DNA of 38,648 nt from Prevotellaceae bacterium UBA6974 (GTDB lineage Bacteria; Bacteroidota; Bacteroidia; Bacteroidales; Bacteroidaceae), in contig DJYQ01000031.1 in NCBI GenBank assembly GCA_002450165.1, forward strand, positions 1-38,648, given 5' to 3'. The stretch's first letter is position 1, and each line of letters opens with the position of its first letter. Shown here one piece after another: positions 32,826-38,648 of the stretch. The notes below the pieces were generated by a model that was not told where the DNA came from, searched no databases, and saw only the letters and a list, made by a program, of their open reading frames with translations. Both the position numbers and the translations under genes were made by a program.

Positions 32826-33997
32826 TATGCTGTTTTACGTTTGAATGTTAGTAATTGTTCTCTATAATATTCGTATTGTTTCTTACGAGCCTCTATCTCT
32901 GCTGGCAAACCACACTGCAGGTCGGTTGTCAAAGCCTCGAAGCGGTCGAGGATTGAGACGATTCTCTGCTGCTCGGAGAGAGGGGGAATGGGGACTGGAA
33001 ATTTAATAAGCATAGGCCTTCTTACTGAGGTTACAGAAGAGGAATATGCATTCTTCATTATATAATTATAAAAATTTGTTCTCATGTAATAGAAGAAGAA
33101 TTTTGGATATACATCTTTATTGTTAATCCTTATTCTATATGCTCTTTGATGGAGCGCATATTTACCTTCTACAAAATGAAATACTTTTCCTACTCCGACA
33201 CCATCACCAGAGGTGATTATTGCAGTCTCGTCAAATTCGTAATCATTTTTATATCTAACAATTTGAGATCTGACAAAGAACGGATATTTACCTTCTTCTA
33301 GTTCCTCGTTTGTATTACTACTTCCTGTTCCTATTTCTCCTATTTCTCCCAACTTCATCCACTTTACATCAAATCCTGCCCCCCCCAGTTTGTCAAATGT
33401 CAGGAGTTGATTCCTGTAATATTCGTATTGCTTTCGCCTTGCTTCTAGCTCCGCTTCTAGCTCCGCTTCTAGCTCCGTAAAATTGTCGAGTATCTCGACA
33501 ATTTTACTCTGTACCTCAATGGGAGGTACAGGGATTTCGAGGTTTAATACATCTTTATTACTTAGATTCTTTACGGAACCTCCACTTATAGTTTCACTTA
33601 ATTTACTAATAGATTGACACAATAAGTAAAATAGAAATTTATTGTGAATTGCATCTTGGGGAAAGAATTTTCCCACACGTTGATTAAGATAACATTGTCG
33701 ATCAGTTGTATTTATTCCGACTTTTATGCTACCACTCATTCCAATTACAATATCATTTTTCTTTATAATGTACTTGTCAAGACTACATGGATAATCATCC
33801 AAATCAAAACAATCCATATCATCATAGTCAATGGCATTATTTTGTATATTTGTAGTTTTACAAATAGGCAACCCCGTTTTCTTAAAGGTCGTTGCTTTAA
33901 ATGCAAAGCCTGTTAGGAAATCACAAACTTCCCCCAACTTCTTATACTCCACCCCATCAGGGCAAAGTCTTTCGATAAGCTTCTTTATCTCACTCAT
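32825..33997 (-). CDS. hsdS: Type I specificity subunit, with two hypermutable tracts
   Basis: 390 residues: two target-recognition domains (about 15-155 and 210-350), each followed by a conserved helical spacer. The spacers are near repeats: ILDNFTELEAELEAELEARR-KQYEYYRNQLLTF and ILDRFEALTTDLQCGLPAEI-EARKKQYEYYREQLLTF. The subunit sets the bipartite DNA sequence for the methylase and nuclease. The central spacer holds three 12-bp repeats (ELEA/LEAE unit), and a G8 tract follows at codons 204-207. It overlaps hsdM by 4 bp. The gene is intact as sequenced. Confidence 0.95.
   Translation of the reverse strand: MSEIKKLIERLCPDGVEYKKLGEVCDFLTGFAFKATTFKKTGLPICKTTNIQNNAIDYDDMDCFDLDDYPCSLDKYIIKKNDIVIGMSGSIKVGINTTDRQCYLNQRVGKFFPQDAIHNKFLFYLLCQSISKLSETISGGSVKNLSNKDVLNLEIPVPPIEVQSKIVEILDNFTELEAELEAELEARRKQYEYYRNQLLTFDKLGGAGFDVKWMKLGEIGEIGTGSSNTNEELEEGKYPFFVRSQIVRYKNDYEFDETAIITSGDGVGVGKVFHFVEGKYALHQRAYRIRINNKDVYPKFFFYYMRTNFYNYIMKNAYSSSVTSVRRPMLIKFPVPIPPLSEQQRIVSILDRFEALTTDLQCGLPAEIEARKKQYEYYREQLLTFKRKTA
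33379..33386 (-). repeat. G8 homopolymer in hsdS, likely phase-variable
   Basis: On the coding strand the codons are CTG GGG GGG GCA. Loss of one G gives LGGQDLM then TAA; gain of one gives LGGGRI then TGA. Both end the protein right after the first half. An ATG (the M of KWMKLGEI) lies within about 11-20 bases and could start the second half separately. Confidence 0.85.
33441..33476 (-). repeat. Three 12-bp tandem repeats in the hsdS central spacer
   Basis: GCTTCTAGCTCC three times on the plus strand, encoding a four-residue ELEA-type unit in the helical spacer, as the TAEL repeats do in the EcoR124I family. Repeat number is expected to change the gap between half-sites. Confidence 0.9.
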
Positions 33998-35571
33998 GCT
34001 GCATCCTCCTCTAATTCCTTGATGATAGCATCCAGCTGAGTGCGTAGCGTGCTTTGACGCGCTACTATCTGCGCAATCTCGGCATTCAGTTCTTCGATAT
34101 TGACTGCCTCACGAGTATCTTCCTGCTCTACATAAGTGGAAACTGAGAGATTGTAATCCTCTGCCTCAATGTCCTGGGTAGTGACTATGTGGCAGAAGTG
34201 CTTTTCTTCTTCCTTCGCCATACAAGCCTTATAGATTCGCTCCTGATTGGCTGGAGAAAGTTTGTTCTTATTGCCTTCGTGGACAAACTCCTGACTGGCA
34301 TCAATAAAGCAAACTCGGTTGTCACTCTTGTTCTTTTTCAGCACAATGATACAAGTAGCAATCGTTGCGCCAAAGAACAGATTGCTGGGCAACTGAATGA
34401 CTGTATCTACATAGTTGTTCTGCACCAGATACTTTCTTATCTTCTGCTCGGCACCTCCACGATACAGAATGCCGGGGAACTCTACAATGGCTGCTGTTCC
34501 CTCGGTGCTGAGCCATGAAAGCATGTGCATGGTGAAGGCAAAGTCTGCCTTAGACTTGGGTGCAAGCACACCGGCTGGAGAGAAGCGTGGGTCGTTGATT
34601 AGCGTTACATCACTGTCTCCAGCCCAGGGCACGCTGTATGGCGGATTTGAGACGATGGCATCAAAGGGCTCGTCCATCTCGTGCTTGGGGTCAAGCAGGG
34701 TATCACCCAACTGAATGTCGAAATGGTCATAGTTCACATTATGCAGGAACATATTCATTCGGCACAGGTTGTAGGTCTTCAGGTTTATCTCCTGACCGAA
34801 GAAACCTTCACGAACATTCTTTGCGCCTAAAACAAGGTTGAAGTTCAGCAACAATGAACCAGAACCACAAGCAGGGTCATAAACCTTGTTGACTGTCTTT
34901 CGGCCTGCCGCTGCTATCTGTGCCAACAGGTAACTGACTTCGGCAGGAGTATAGAACTCACCTCCCTTTGTTCCACTATTCAAGGCGTACATCTTGATAA
35001 GGTGTTCGTAGCAGATGCCAAACACATCAAGGCCGCTATCCATGTATTTGGTAAATGGCAGGTCGCGAACACTTTCCAGCAGTGTGGTAAGCAGTGTGTT
35101 GCGTTCCTCTACGGTAGAACCCAGACCTGCATCGTTGGTATTGAAGTTGCTGAACAGCCCCCGGACATCATCCTCGCTGGCTGTACCGATGGCACTTTCC
35201 TCGATAGCCTTGAAGTTATTGGCAAGGGTGGTGTTCAGCTCGTCATTGTTCTTTGCTCCGTCGGCAACATTCCTGAACAGCTGCGAGGGCTTGATGAAGA
35301 ACCCCTTTGCCTGCACAATCTGGTTTCGGGCATTCTCGGCCATCGCGTCGCTCATGTGCAGGTAGTCAGCATCTGGGACTCCTGCCTCGGTCATCAGATG
35401 GTTGCAATATTCGGTAATATTCTCGGATATGAAACGATAAAACAGCGCACCCAATGTATAATCCATAAACTGCACGCTGGACACCTTGCCACCATGCACA
35501 AGGTTGGTAGCCATCTTCCATATCAAATCACCTATTTCTCGTTTTAGGTCTTCCTTGTTGATTGTTGCCAT
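33994..35571 (-). CDS. hsdM: Type I DNA methyltransferase, M subunit
   Basis: 525 residues from ATG 35571 (MATINKEDLKREIGDLIWKM); an upstream start at 35643 would run through a terminator-like hairpin and is rejected. An adenine-N6 methylase: the S-adenosylmethionine motif DPACGSGSLLL near 230 and the catalytic NPPY in SNPPYSVPW near 310 are intact. The N-terminal helical HsdM domain (KMATNLVHGGKVSSVQFMDY) and C-terminal coiled coil (IEELNAEIAQIVARQSTLRT) are present. First gene of the operon. An intrinsic-terminator-like hairpin lies only about 24 bases before its start. Confidence 0.97.
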   Translation of the reverse strand: MATINKEDLKREIGDLIWKMATNLVHGGKVSSVQFMDYTLGALFYRFISENITEYCNHLMTEAGVPDADYLHMSDAMAENARNQIVQAKGFFIKPSQLFRNVADGAKNNDELNTTLANNFKAIEESAIGTASEDDVRGLFSNFNTNDAGLGSTVEERNTLLTTLLESVRDLPFTKYMDSGLDVFGICYEHLIKMYALNSGTKGGEFYTPAEVSYLLAQIAAAGRKTVNKVYDPACGSGSLLLNFNLVLGAKNVREGFFGQEINLKTYNLCRMNMFLHNVNYDHFDIQLGDTLLDPKHEMDEPFDAIVSNPPYSVPWAGDSDVTLINDPRFSPAGVLAPKSKADFAFTMHMLSWLSTEGTAAIVEFPGILYRGGAEQKIRKYLVQNNYVDTVIQLPSNLFFGATIATCIIVLKKNKSDNRVCFIDASQEFVHEGNKNKLSPANQERIYKACMAKEEEKHFCHIVTTQDIEAEDYNLSVSTYVEQEDTREAVNIEELNAEIAQIVARQSTLRTQLDAIIKELEEDAA

Positions 35572-35594
35572 ATATTCTTGTTTCTCTTTTTTCC

Positions 35595-35641
35595 TGAAAA
35601 AATAAAAGCCCACTTGCGACCCGTCACGGGCGGCAAGGGGC
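35595..35641 (-). terminator. Terminator-like hairpin in the hsdM leader (possible attenuator)
   Basis: On the minus strand, GCCCCTTGC pairs with GCAAGTGGGC (one bulged T), enclosing a small CCCG/CGGG hairpin, followed directly by TTTTATTTTTT. No minus-strand gene is seen upstream that needs terminating, so it would act on the hsdM transcript itself. Confidence 0.7.
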
Positions 35642-35703
35642 ATGTTTCACCTAAATTGATATTTGGTTGACAAATATCCGATGTTGGATTGTGGGCACAA
35701 AAT

Positions 35704-35741
35704 AGCCCTGCCGACACGGACAAACCGGGTGCAGCAGGGCT
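35704..35741. repeat. 8-bp inverted repeat with 22-base loop
   Basis: AGCCCTGC (35704-35711) and GCAGGGCT (35734-35741) pair perfectly. On the minus strand ATTTTGT follows. May be a weak terminator or operator upstream of hsdM. Confidence 0.45.
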
Positions 35742-35790
35742 GTAGTTGGGCCTTGTTGATAAGTTTAGCTGATATGCTAAGTTGCGAAAT

Positions 35791-35799
35791 GGGGGGGGG
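35791..35799 (+). repeat. G9 homopolymer, 220 bp upstream of hsdM
   Basis: Nine Gs in a non-coding, otherwise AT-rich stretch. Such runs are prone to length change and could alter promoter spacing. Confidence 0.8.
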
Positions 35800-35880
35800 T
35801 ATTTCCTTGTCCCTTCATCTGTATGTTATGGAAACTATACATTTTGCCGTTTTACATTTGTCAATCCCGCCCACAAAGAT

Positions 35881-35935
35881 ACGATTAAGCGAGCACAATA
35901 CAAAATAACGATTTATTTTTATTGTCGAGCGAAAG
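35881..35935 (+). repeat. Decayed relative of the 78-bp repeat
   Basis: CGATTAAGCGAGC, then CAATA, and later TATTGTCGAGCGAAAG match the arms of copies A-C; the centre is AT-rich and the outer stem is lost. Confidence 0.5.
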
Positions 35936-35960
35936 TATATTAGACCTTTAGGTCAAAGAT

Positions 35961-36004
35961 TTACTTACTTTCTTACTCATCTTACTTACTTACTCATCTT
36001 ACTC
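35961..36004 (-). repeat. Degenerate TTACTTACT array
   Basis: ACTTACTTTCTTACTCATC-type sequence, the inverse orientation of the AGTAAG element, lying before an AT-rich segment. Confidence 0.75.
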
Positions 36005-36089
36005 TATAGGGTATTTTTCTGTGTTGAGAGCGTATATTATATATAAATAAAGTTTTTTCATATTTTATATAAGGTACGCGAGACTGTAC

Positions 36090-36164
36090 ACTCAACTTAC
36101 TGGCTTACTAACCCCTTTTTTCAAAAATAGTAAGTAAGTTAGTAAGTAAGTTGAGTAAGTCGGG
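36090..36164 (+). repeat. AGTAAG element, central copy, forming a long hairpin
   Basis: The right part (36124-36164) matches the left island edge over 27 exact bases and continues to GAGTAAGTCGGG. The left arm (36090-36112) is the inverse of 36138-36156 apart from a GGC insertion and a few bases, so the locus can form a cruciform. It borders an AT-rich stretch, the usual make-up of a replication origin. Confidence 0.8.
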
Positions 36165-36277
36165 TGTATAGCATAGCAAAAATATCGGTATTTGTTAACG
36201 TGTGTTAATGTTGGATTGTTTCGGAGAAAAATGGGGAAAATCGGGGAAAATCGGGGAATGGCCCTTTTCGGCTGCCG

Positions 36278-36285
36278 TACCTTTG
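36278..36285 (+). promoter_or_regulatory. TACCTTTG (-7) box for the HU-like gene
   Basis: Exact TAnnTTTG match. The transcript leader would be about 155 nt and contains the three 23-bp hairpin repeats. Confidence 0.6.
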
Positions 36286-36324
36286 CATCGTTCCCAGGAA
36301 AAACCGGGCCGTAGAGCCTGGATT

Positions 36325-36393
36325 TGCAGACTCCAGGAGGGTACACGTGCAGAATCCCGGGACCGACACGTGCAGACTCGGGAGTGTAGTAAA
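36325..36393 (+). repeat. Three 23-bp repeats, each with a small palindrome, in the HU leader
   Basis: TGCAGA begins each unit at 36325, 36348 and 36371, exactly 23 apart. The palindromes differ but stay paired: CTCC-A-GGAG, TCCC-GGGA, ACTC-GG-GAGT. Units 1 and 2 end in ACACG. They may be RNA hairpins or binding sites for the HU-like protein itself. Confidence 0.75.
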
Positions 36394-36445
36394 CGGGGGA
36401 CAAAAAATTAACTGATTTATTAACCCATTAAAACCAAAAAAAACT

Positions 36446-37027
36446 ATGATTCTGATTAAAGCAAAACAACAGAACGTTTCGTTCGAGAAGGACGTTGAGA
36501 AACTGGCATTCGTGCTTTCGGCACGCTTGTACAACACCTTGGAGGCAGACAAGGTAATCGACGAGGCTGCAAAGCGCTCGGGAATAAGTGCCGGTGTGAT
36601 AAAGGCGGCATGGGACGCAGCAGGCGAGGTTATCCGTACCTGGGCAACCGAGGGCCACAATGTACCGCTGCCGGGGCTGGGCAGTATGCGATTCAGCGTT
36701 CGTTCCAAGAGTGTGCAGAACGTCGAGGATGTAAAGACCTCGCTGATTACCAGCCGTCGTGTGATTTTCACTCCGTCCAAGGAGGTGAAGGACGAGCTGC
36801 TTGCGACCAAGATTTCCATCACTTGCTATGACAAGGATGGCAACATCGTGAAGCGTGTGACTTCGACTTCGGGCGAGGTGGAAGATCCCGAGGGTGATTC
36901 TACTGAGAACGGTGGTGGCGAGAACCAGAATGGTGGCAGCACCAATACCGGTGGTACCGGTGGCGGTGGTACCGGTGGCGGCGACAACGGTGGCGGAACC
37001 AGTGGTGGCGGTGACTTTGGAAGCTAA
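36446..37027 (+). CDS. HU-like DNA-binding protein with glycine-rich tail
   Basis: 193 residues of the Bacteroidales HU-related type (larger than the 90-residue HU). The HU fold spans about 10-130: RLYNTLEADKVIDEAAKRSG, then DAAGEVIRTWATEGHNVPLPGLGSMRF, where GHNVPLPGLG is the usual HU turn before the DNA-binding arms. The tail from about 150 is almost only G, N, S, T and D (GGTGGGGTGGGDNGGG). In relatives such genes lie beside DUF3987 and amidase genes, as here. Probable role is bending or packaging element DNA; not proven. Confidence 0.9.
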   Translation: MILIKAKQQNVSFEKDVEKLAFVLSARLYNTLEADKVIDEAAKRSGISAGVIKAAWDAAGEVIRTWATEGHNVPLPGLGSMRFSVRSKSVQNVEDVKTSLITSRRVIFTPSKEVKDELLATKISITCYDKDGNIVKRVTSTSGEVEDPEGDSTENGGGENQNGGSTNTGGTGGGGTGGGDNGGGTSGGGDFGS

Positions 37028-37038
37028 ATTTGTGAGCC

Positions 37039-37227
37039 ATGAAAAGCAAATTAGCCTTAGTAGCATTTATGGTGGCGACATTGTTCGCCACCATTTCGCT
37101 CTTCCTGCCTCCTCAAGGTAAGATTGATGCGTCGGTACTGATGTGGTGCGCCCAGTTGCTGATACTGTGTGCTACGTTCTTGGGAGTTGAATCATACGTA
37201 AATGTTATCAAGAATATGAGGGGTTAG
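37039..37227 (+). CDS. Small two-helix membrane protein (holin-like)
   Basis: 62 residues: LALVAFMVATLFATISLFL near 5-23 and VLMWCAQLLILCATFLGVE near 33-51 are two membrane helices, with a short polar loop (PPQGKID) and basic ends (MKSK, KNMRG). The size, topology and place one gene before an amidase resemble a class II holin; small membrane proteins in this spot are common in Bacteroidales but unassigned. It starts 11 bp after the HU stop. Its own stop codon TAG lies in the first GGTTAGC heptad of an array. Confidence 0.7.
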   Translation: MKSKLALVAFMVATLFATISLFLPPQGKIDASVLMWCAQLLILCATFLGVESYVNVIKNMRG

Positions 37228-37252
37228 CGGTTAGTGGTTAGCGGTTAGCGTT
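37221..37252 (+). repeat. GGTTAGC heptad array
   Basis: GGTTAGC, GGTTAGT, GGTTAGC, GGTTAGC; the first unit supplies the stop codon of the two-helix protein gene. A second, CCGTAAA/CAGTAAA heptad set lies near 37468-37490. Confidence 0.9.
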
Positions 37253-37665
37253 TGAAAGGGTTAAAGACCGCGATAGCGGGATTAATAACTACGAAAACCA
37301 ATAAAACCATCCTCTTCTGATGTCTCGGTTCTACGAACCGCTGTTCTGCTGTCATTGCTTTGTACCTAAGAACAAGTTCTTTCACAAACCCCTGACGCCA
37401 TAACCCGTTGCTATAGCAACTACAGACATCATCCGAGGCAAAACCGAAAAAAAACGCTAACCCCTTAAACCGTAAACAGTAAACCGTAAACTTTTTCCTG
37501 TTTTCCCGAACTGTGCTGCTAAGCCGTGAGGCTGTTATAAGATGTTGGATAAGGGCTTAGAAGCTCGCTTATAAAGAACTTGTACGACATATTAGAACAA
37601 ATACTCGTAGAGTATGCAGCACAGAGAGGATGGTTTTGACGGTTTTAGTCAATAAAAGATTTATT
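37228..37665 (+). other. 438-bp region of small hairpins and a possible 27-residue peptide
   Basis: Short perfect hairpins follow each other: CCGC-GATA-GCGG, CGGTTC-TAC-GAACCG, AGAAC-AA-GTTCT, GTTGC-TATA-GCAAC, ACTC-GTA-GAGT. A 27-codon frame at 37320-37403 would encode a cysteine-rich peptide (MSRFYEPLFCCHCFVPKNK...); I cannot tell whether it is used. The region separates the two-helix protein from the amidase and may be a structured leader. Confidence 0.4.
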
Positions 37666-38070
37666 ATGAGAACAATAAAGGAAATCATCGTACACTGCAC
37701 AGCGACGGAGGAGGGTAAGCCTTTTTCCGTTGCTGATATTGATGCGTGGCACCGGAGGCAGGGATGGCGTTGTATAGGCTATCATTATGTGGTGTATCTG
37801 GACGGAACCATTGCCTACGGACGTAAGCCGACCGAAGTGGGTGCGCATTGTGTGGGGCATAATGCCTGCAGCATAGGTGTATGCTATGTGGGGGGATTGC
37901 GAAACGGCAAGCCGGCTGATACTCGCACACCGGAGCAGAAAGCGGCTCTCCTTCAACTATTGTCTAACCTGAAAAAACTTTATCCAAATGCTAAGATTTA
38001 CGGTCACAGGGACTTTGCTGCCAAGGCTTGTCCTTGTTTTGATGCTCGCGGTGAGTATGGCGAGCTGTAG
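37666..38070 (+). CDS. N-acetylmuramoyl-L-alanine amidase (T7 lysozyme-like)
   Basis: 134 residues from ATG 37666; an earlier frame start at 37630 adds 12 residues of no family character. Amidase_2/PGRP fold: zinc ligands H10 (EIIVHCTAT), H114 (YGHRDF) and C122 (KACPCFD), with K120 matching the T7 lysozyme catalytic lysine. The GYHYVVYLDGTIAYGRKP segment also fits. Cuts the bond between muramic acid and the peptide stem of peptidoglycan. No signal peptide, so it would need a holin or similar to reach the wall, in line with the membrane protein gene before it. Confidence 0.93.
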   Translation: MRTIKEIIVHCTATEEGKPFSVADIDAWHRRQGWRCIGYHYVVYLDGTIAYGRKPTEVGAHCVGHNACSIGVCYVGGLRNGKPADTRTPEQKAALLQLLSNLKKLYPNAKIYGHRDFAAKACPCFDARGEYGEL

Positions 38071-38419
38071 GACAACCCGTATAGAGTCGGCAGACCTGCG
38101 CGACAGCGTGGTTGTCAAGTACGATACGGTATATTCCGCACGTCTGCAGTATGATTCGACCTACATCGACCGCTATCACACGATGATTGCTGTTGATTCC
38201 GTAGTGTATATCCACGACAGCGTGACACAGATTCGCTACCGCAAGATTCATGACTCAATCTACATCCACAAGACCGACACCCTGTGGATGCAACGCACAA
38301 CCACCAAGACTAAGCAAATCCCCCGCTCCCGCACCTGGTTCGACTATACCGCATACGCTGCGCTGGCAATATTGGCGTTGATGCTATTGCGGAAAGTTCT
38401 TACTCAACTTACTTACTAA
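37988..38419 (+). CDS. Lipoprotein with C-terminal membrane helix (unimolecular-spanin-like)
   Basis: 143 residues. N-terminus with a basic start, hydrophobic stretch and lipobox (LVLVLMLAVSMASC, lipid-bearing C27). The middle has periodic strand-like sequence (RYHTMIAVDSVVYIHDSV, KIHDSIYIHKTDTLW). A single C-terminal membrane helix follows (YTAYAALAILALMLL, about 116-132). An outer-membrane lipid anchor plus an inner-membrane helix in one chain is the layout of phage u-spanins such as T1 gp11. It overlaps the amidase gene by 83 bp in another frame, as spanin genes often nest in neighbours. Its last residues and stop come from the TTACTTACTAAC array. Confidence 0.7.
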   Translation: MLRFTVTGTLLPRLVLVLMLAVSMASCRTTRIESADLRDSVVVKYDTVYSARLQYDSTYIDRYHTMIAVDSVVYIHDSVTQIRYRKIHDSIYIHKTDTLWMQRTTTKTKQIPRSRTWFDYTAYAALAILALMLLRKVLTQLTY

Positions 38420-38435
38420 CTTACTTACTATTTTC
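38402..38435 (-). repeat. AGTAAG element, right copy (inverted)
   Basis: The reverse complement of this stretch matches the central copy over its whole 33-34 bases and the left copy over 27. It covers the last codons and stop of the spanin-like gene and marks the right island edge. Confidence 0.9.
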
Positions 38436-38498
38436 AAAAAAAAGGGTAAGAAAAAAGTGGGAAGAATTGCTTTAAAAAGCGAGAGGCCGTAACTCTGA

Positions 38499-38648
38499 TG
38501 GCCTCACTACGAGTTAGAAAATCGCAATGCAATGGCAGAACGCATCAACTCTACCATCAAGAATGAATTGCTGCACGGACGGACATTTACCGGTCAGCGA
38601 GAGTTAACGGAAGCCGTGGATGCTGCAATCAGCTTCTATAACTGTGAA
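38499..38648 (+). pseudogene. IS3-family transposase remnant (integrase core end)
   Basis: Reading from 38499, the frame encodes HYELENRNAMAERINSTIKN and then ELLHGRTFTGQRELTEAVDA and AISFYNCE, which matches the end of the DDE integrase core of IS3-type OrfB (NAMAERxNxxxKNE...FYN). A TGA stop directly precedes the frame at 38496-38498 and no upstream transposase frame is seen, so this is a broken fragment, cut further by the window end. Confidence 0.75.

Larger units (their letters stand above)
35572..36445. other. 874-bp divergent central region of the island
   Basis: No convincing gene; an 81-codon frame at 35663-35908 depends on a G9 tract and has no family look. Contents in order: hsdM leader hairpin, an AGCCCTGC/GCAGGGCT inverted repeat (35704-35741), a G9 run, a decayed relative of the 78-bp repeat, two AGTAAG-type arrays around a very AT-rich stretch (about 36025-36075), three ggggaaaatc-type repeats (36233-36258) and the HU promoter and leader. 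Confidence 0.7.

Noticed and set aside
35663..35908. An 81-codon plus-strand frame upstream of the island's right arm
   Set aside because: It crosses the G9 run and the inverted repeat, has no start signal and no family resemblance.

Overview
The window looks like chromosomal DNA from a member of the Bacteroidales (Bacteroidaceae/Prevotellaceae type). The evidence is promoter boxes of the TAnnTTTG class in front of several genes, mostly absent Shine-Dalgarno sequences, and families typical of that order: DUF4924, DUF4248, BT4734-type primase-helicase, HU-like histone protein, SerC/short SerA/DUF1015. Genus and species cannot be fixed from the sequence alone.

Positions 1-24150 are mostly housekeeping. 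In order: fmt; a DUF559 nuclease gene bracketed by inverted repeats; a secreted metallophosphoesterase; an ECF sigma factor followed by three exported proteins of unknown role; a small heat-shock protein; a tightly packed minus-strand operon (LysE-type exporter, DUF4924, release factor 3, threonylcarbamoyl-AMP synthase, ClC channel); a ROK sugar kinase and an outer-membrane barrel-like protein; the single-chain PurL; a two-gene chromate transporter; tRNA-Pro(UGG); and a serine biosynthesis set (serC, serA, DUF1015) interrupted by a four-helix-bundle gene.

Positions 24150-38440 form an accessory island with a divergent layout. Leftward (minus strand) run a complete Type I restriction-modification operon (hsdM, hsdS, a papain-like protein, hsdR), a UmuD-like S24 peptidase without a UmuC partner, a DUF3127 OB-fold protein, a protein of unknown role, a primase-helicase and DUF4248. 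Rightward run an HU-like DNA-binding protein, a two-helix membrane protein, a T7-lysozyme-like amidase and an overlapping lipoprotein with a C-terminal membrane helix; the last three have the layout of a phage holin/endolysin/unimolecular-spanin cassette. A 27-bp AGTAAG-rich sequence occurs at the left edge, in the central divergent region and, inverted, at the right edge. An IS3-type transposase remnant follows. I read the island as a replication/lysis-like core into which a restriction system and an SOS-type regulator have been placed. No integrase is visible, so mobility is inference.

Two themes stand out. First, gene boundaries carry tandem repeats, mostly of 7-bp units with different sequences, and the arrays repeatedly begin at or within the stop codon of a gene. 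Second, hsdS carries two hypermutable tracts. A G8 run lies at the junction of its two halves, where either one-base slip leads at once to a stop codon. Three 12-bp repeats lie in the central spacer. The restriction system is therefore predicted to vary in specificity.
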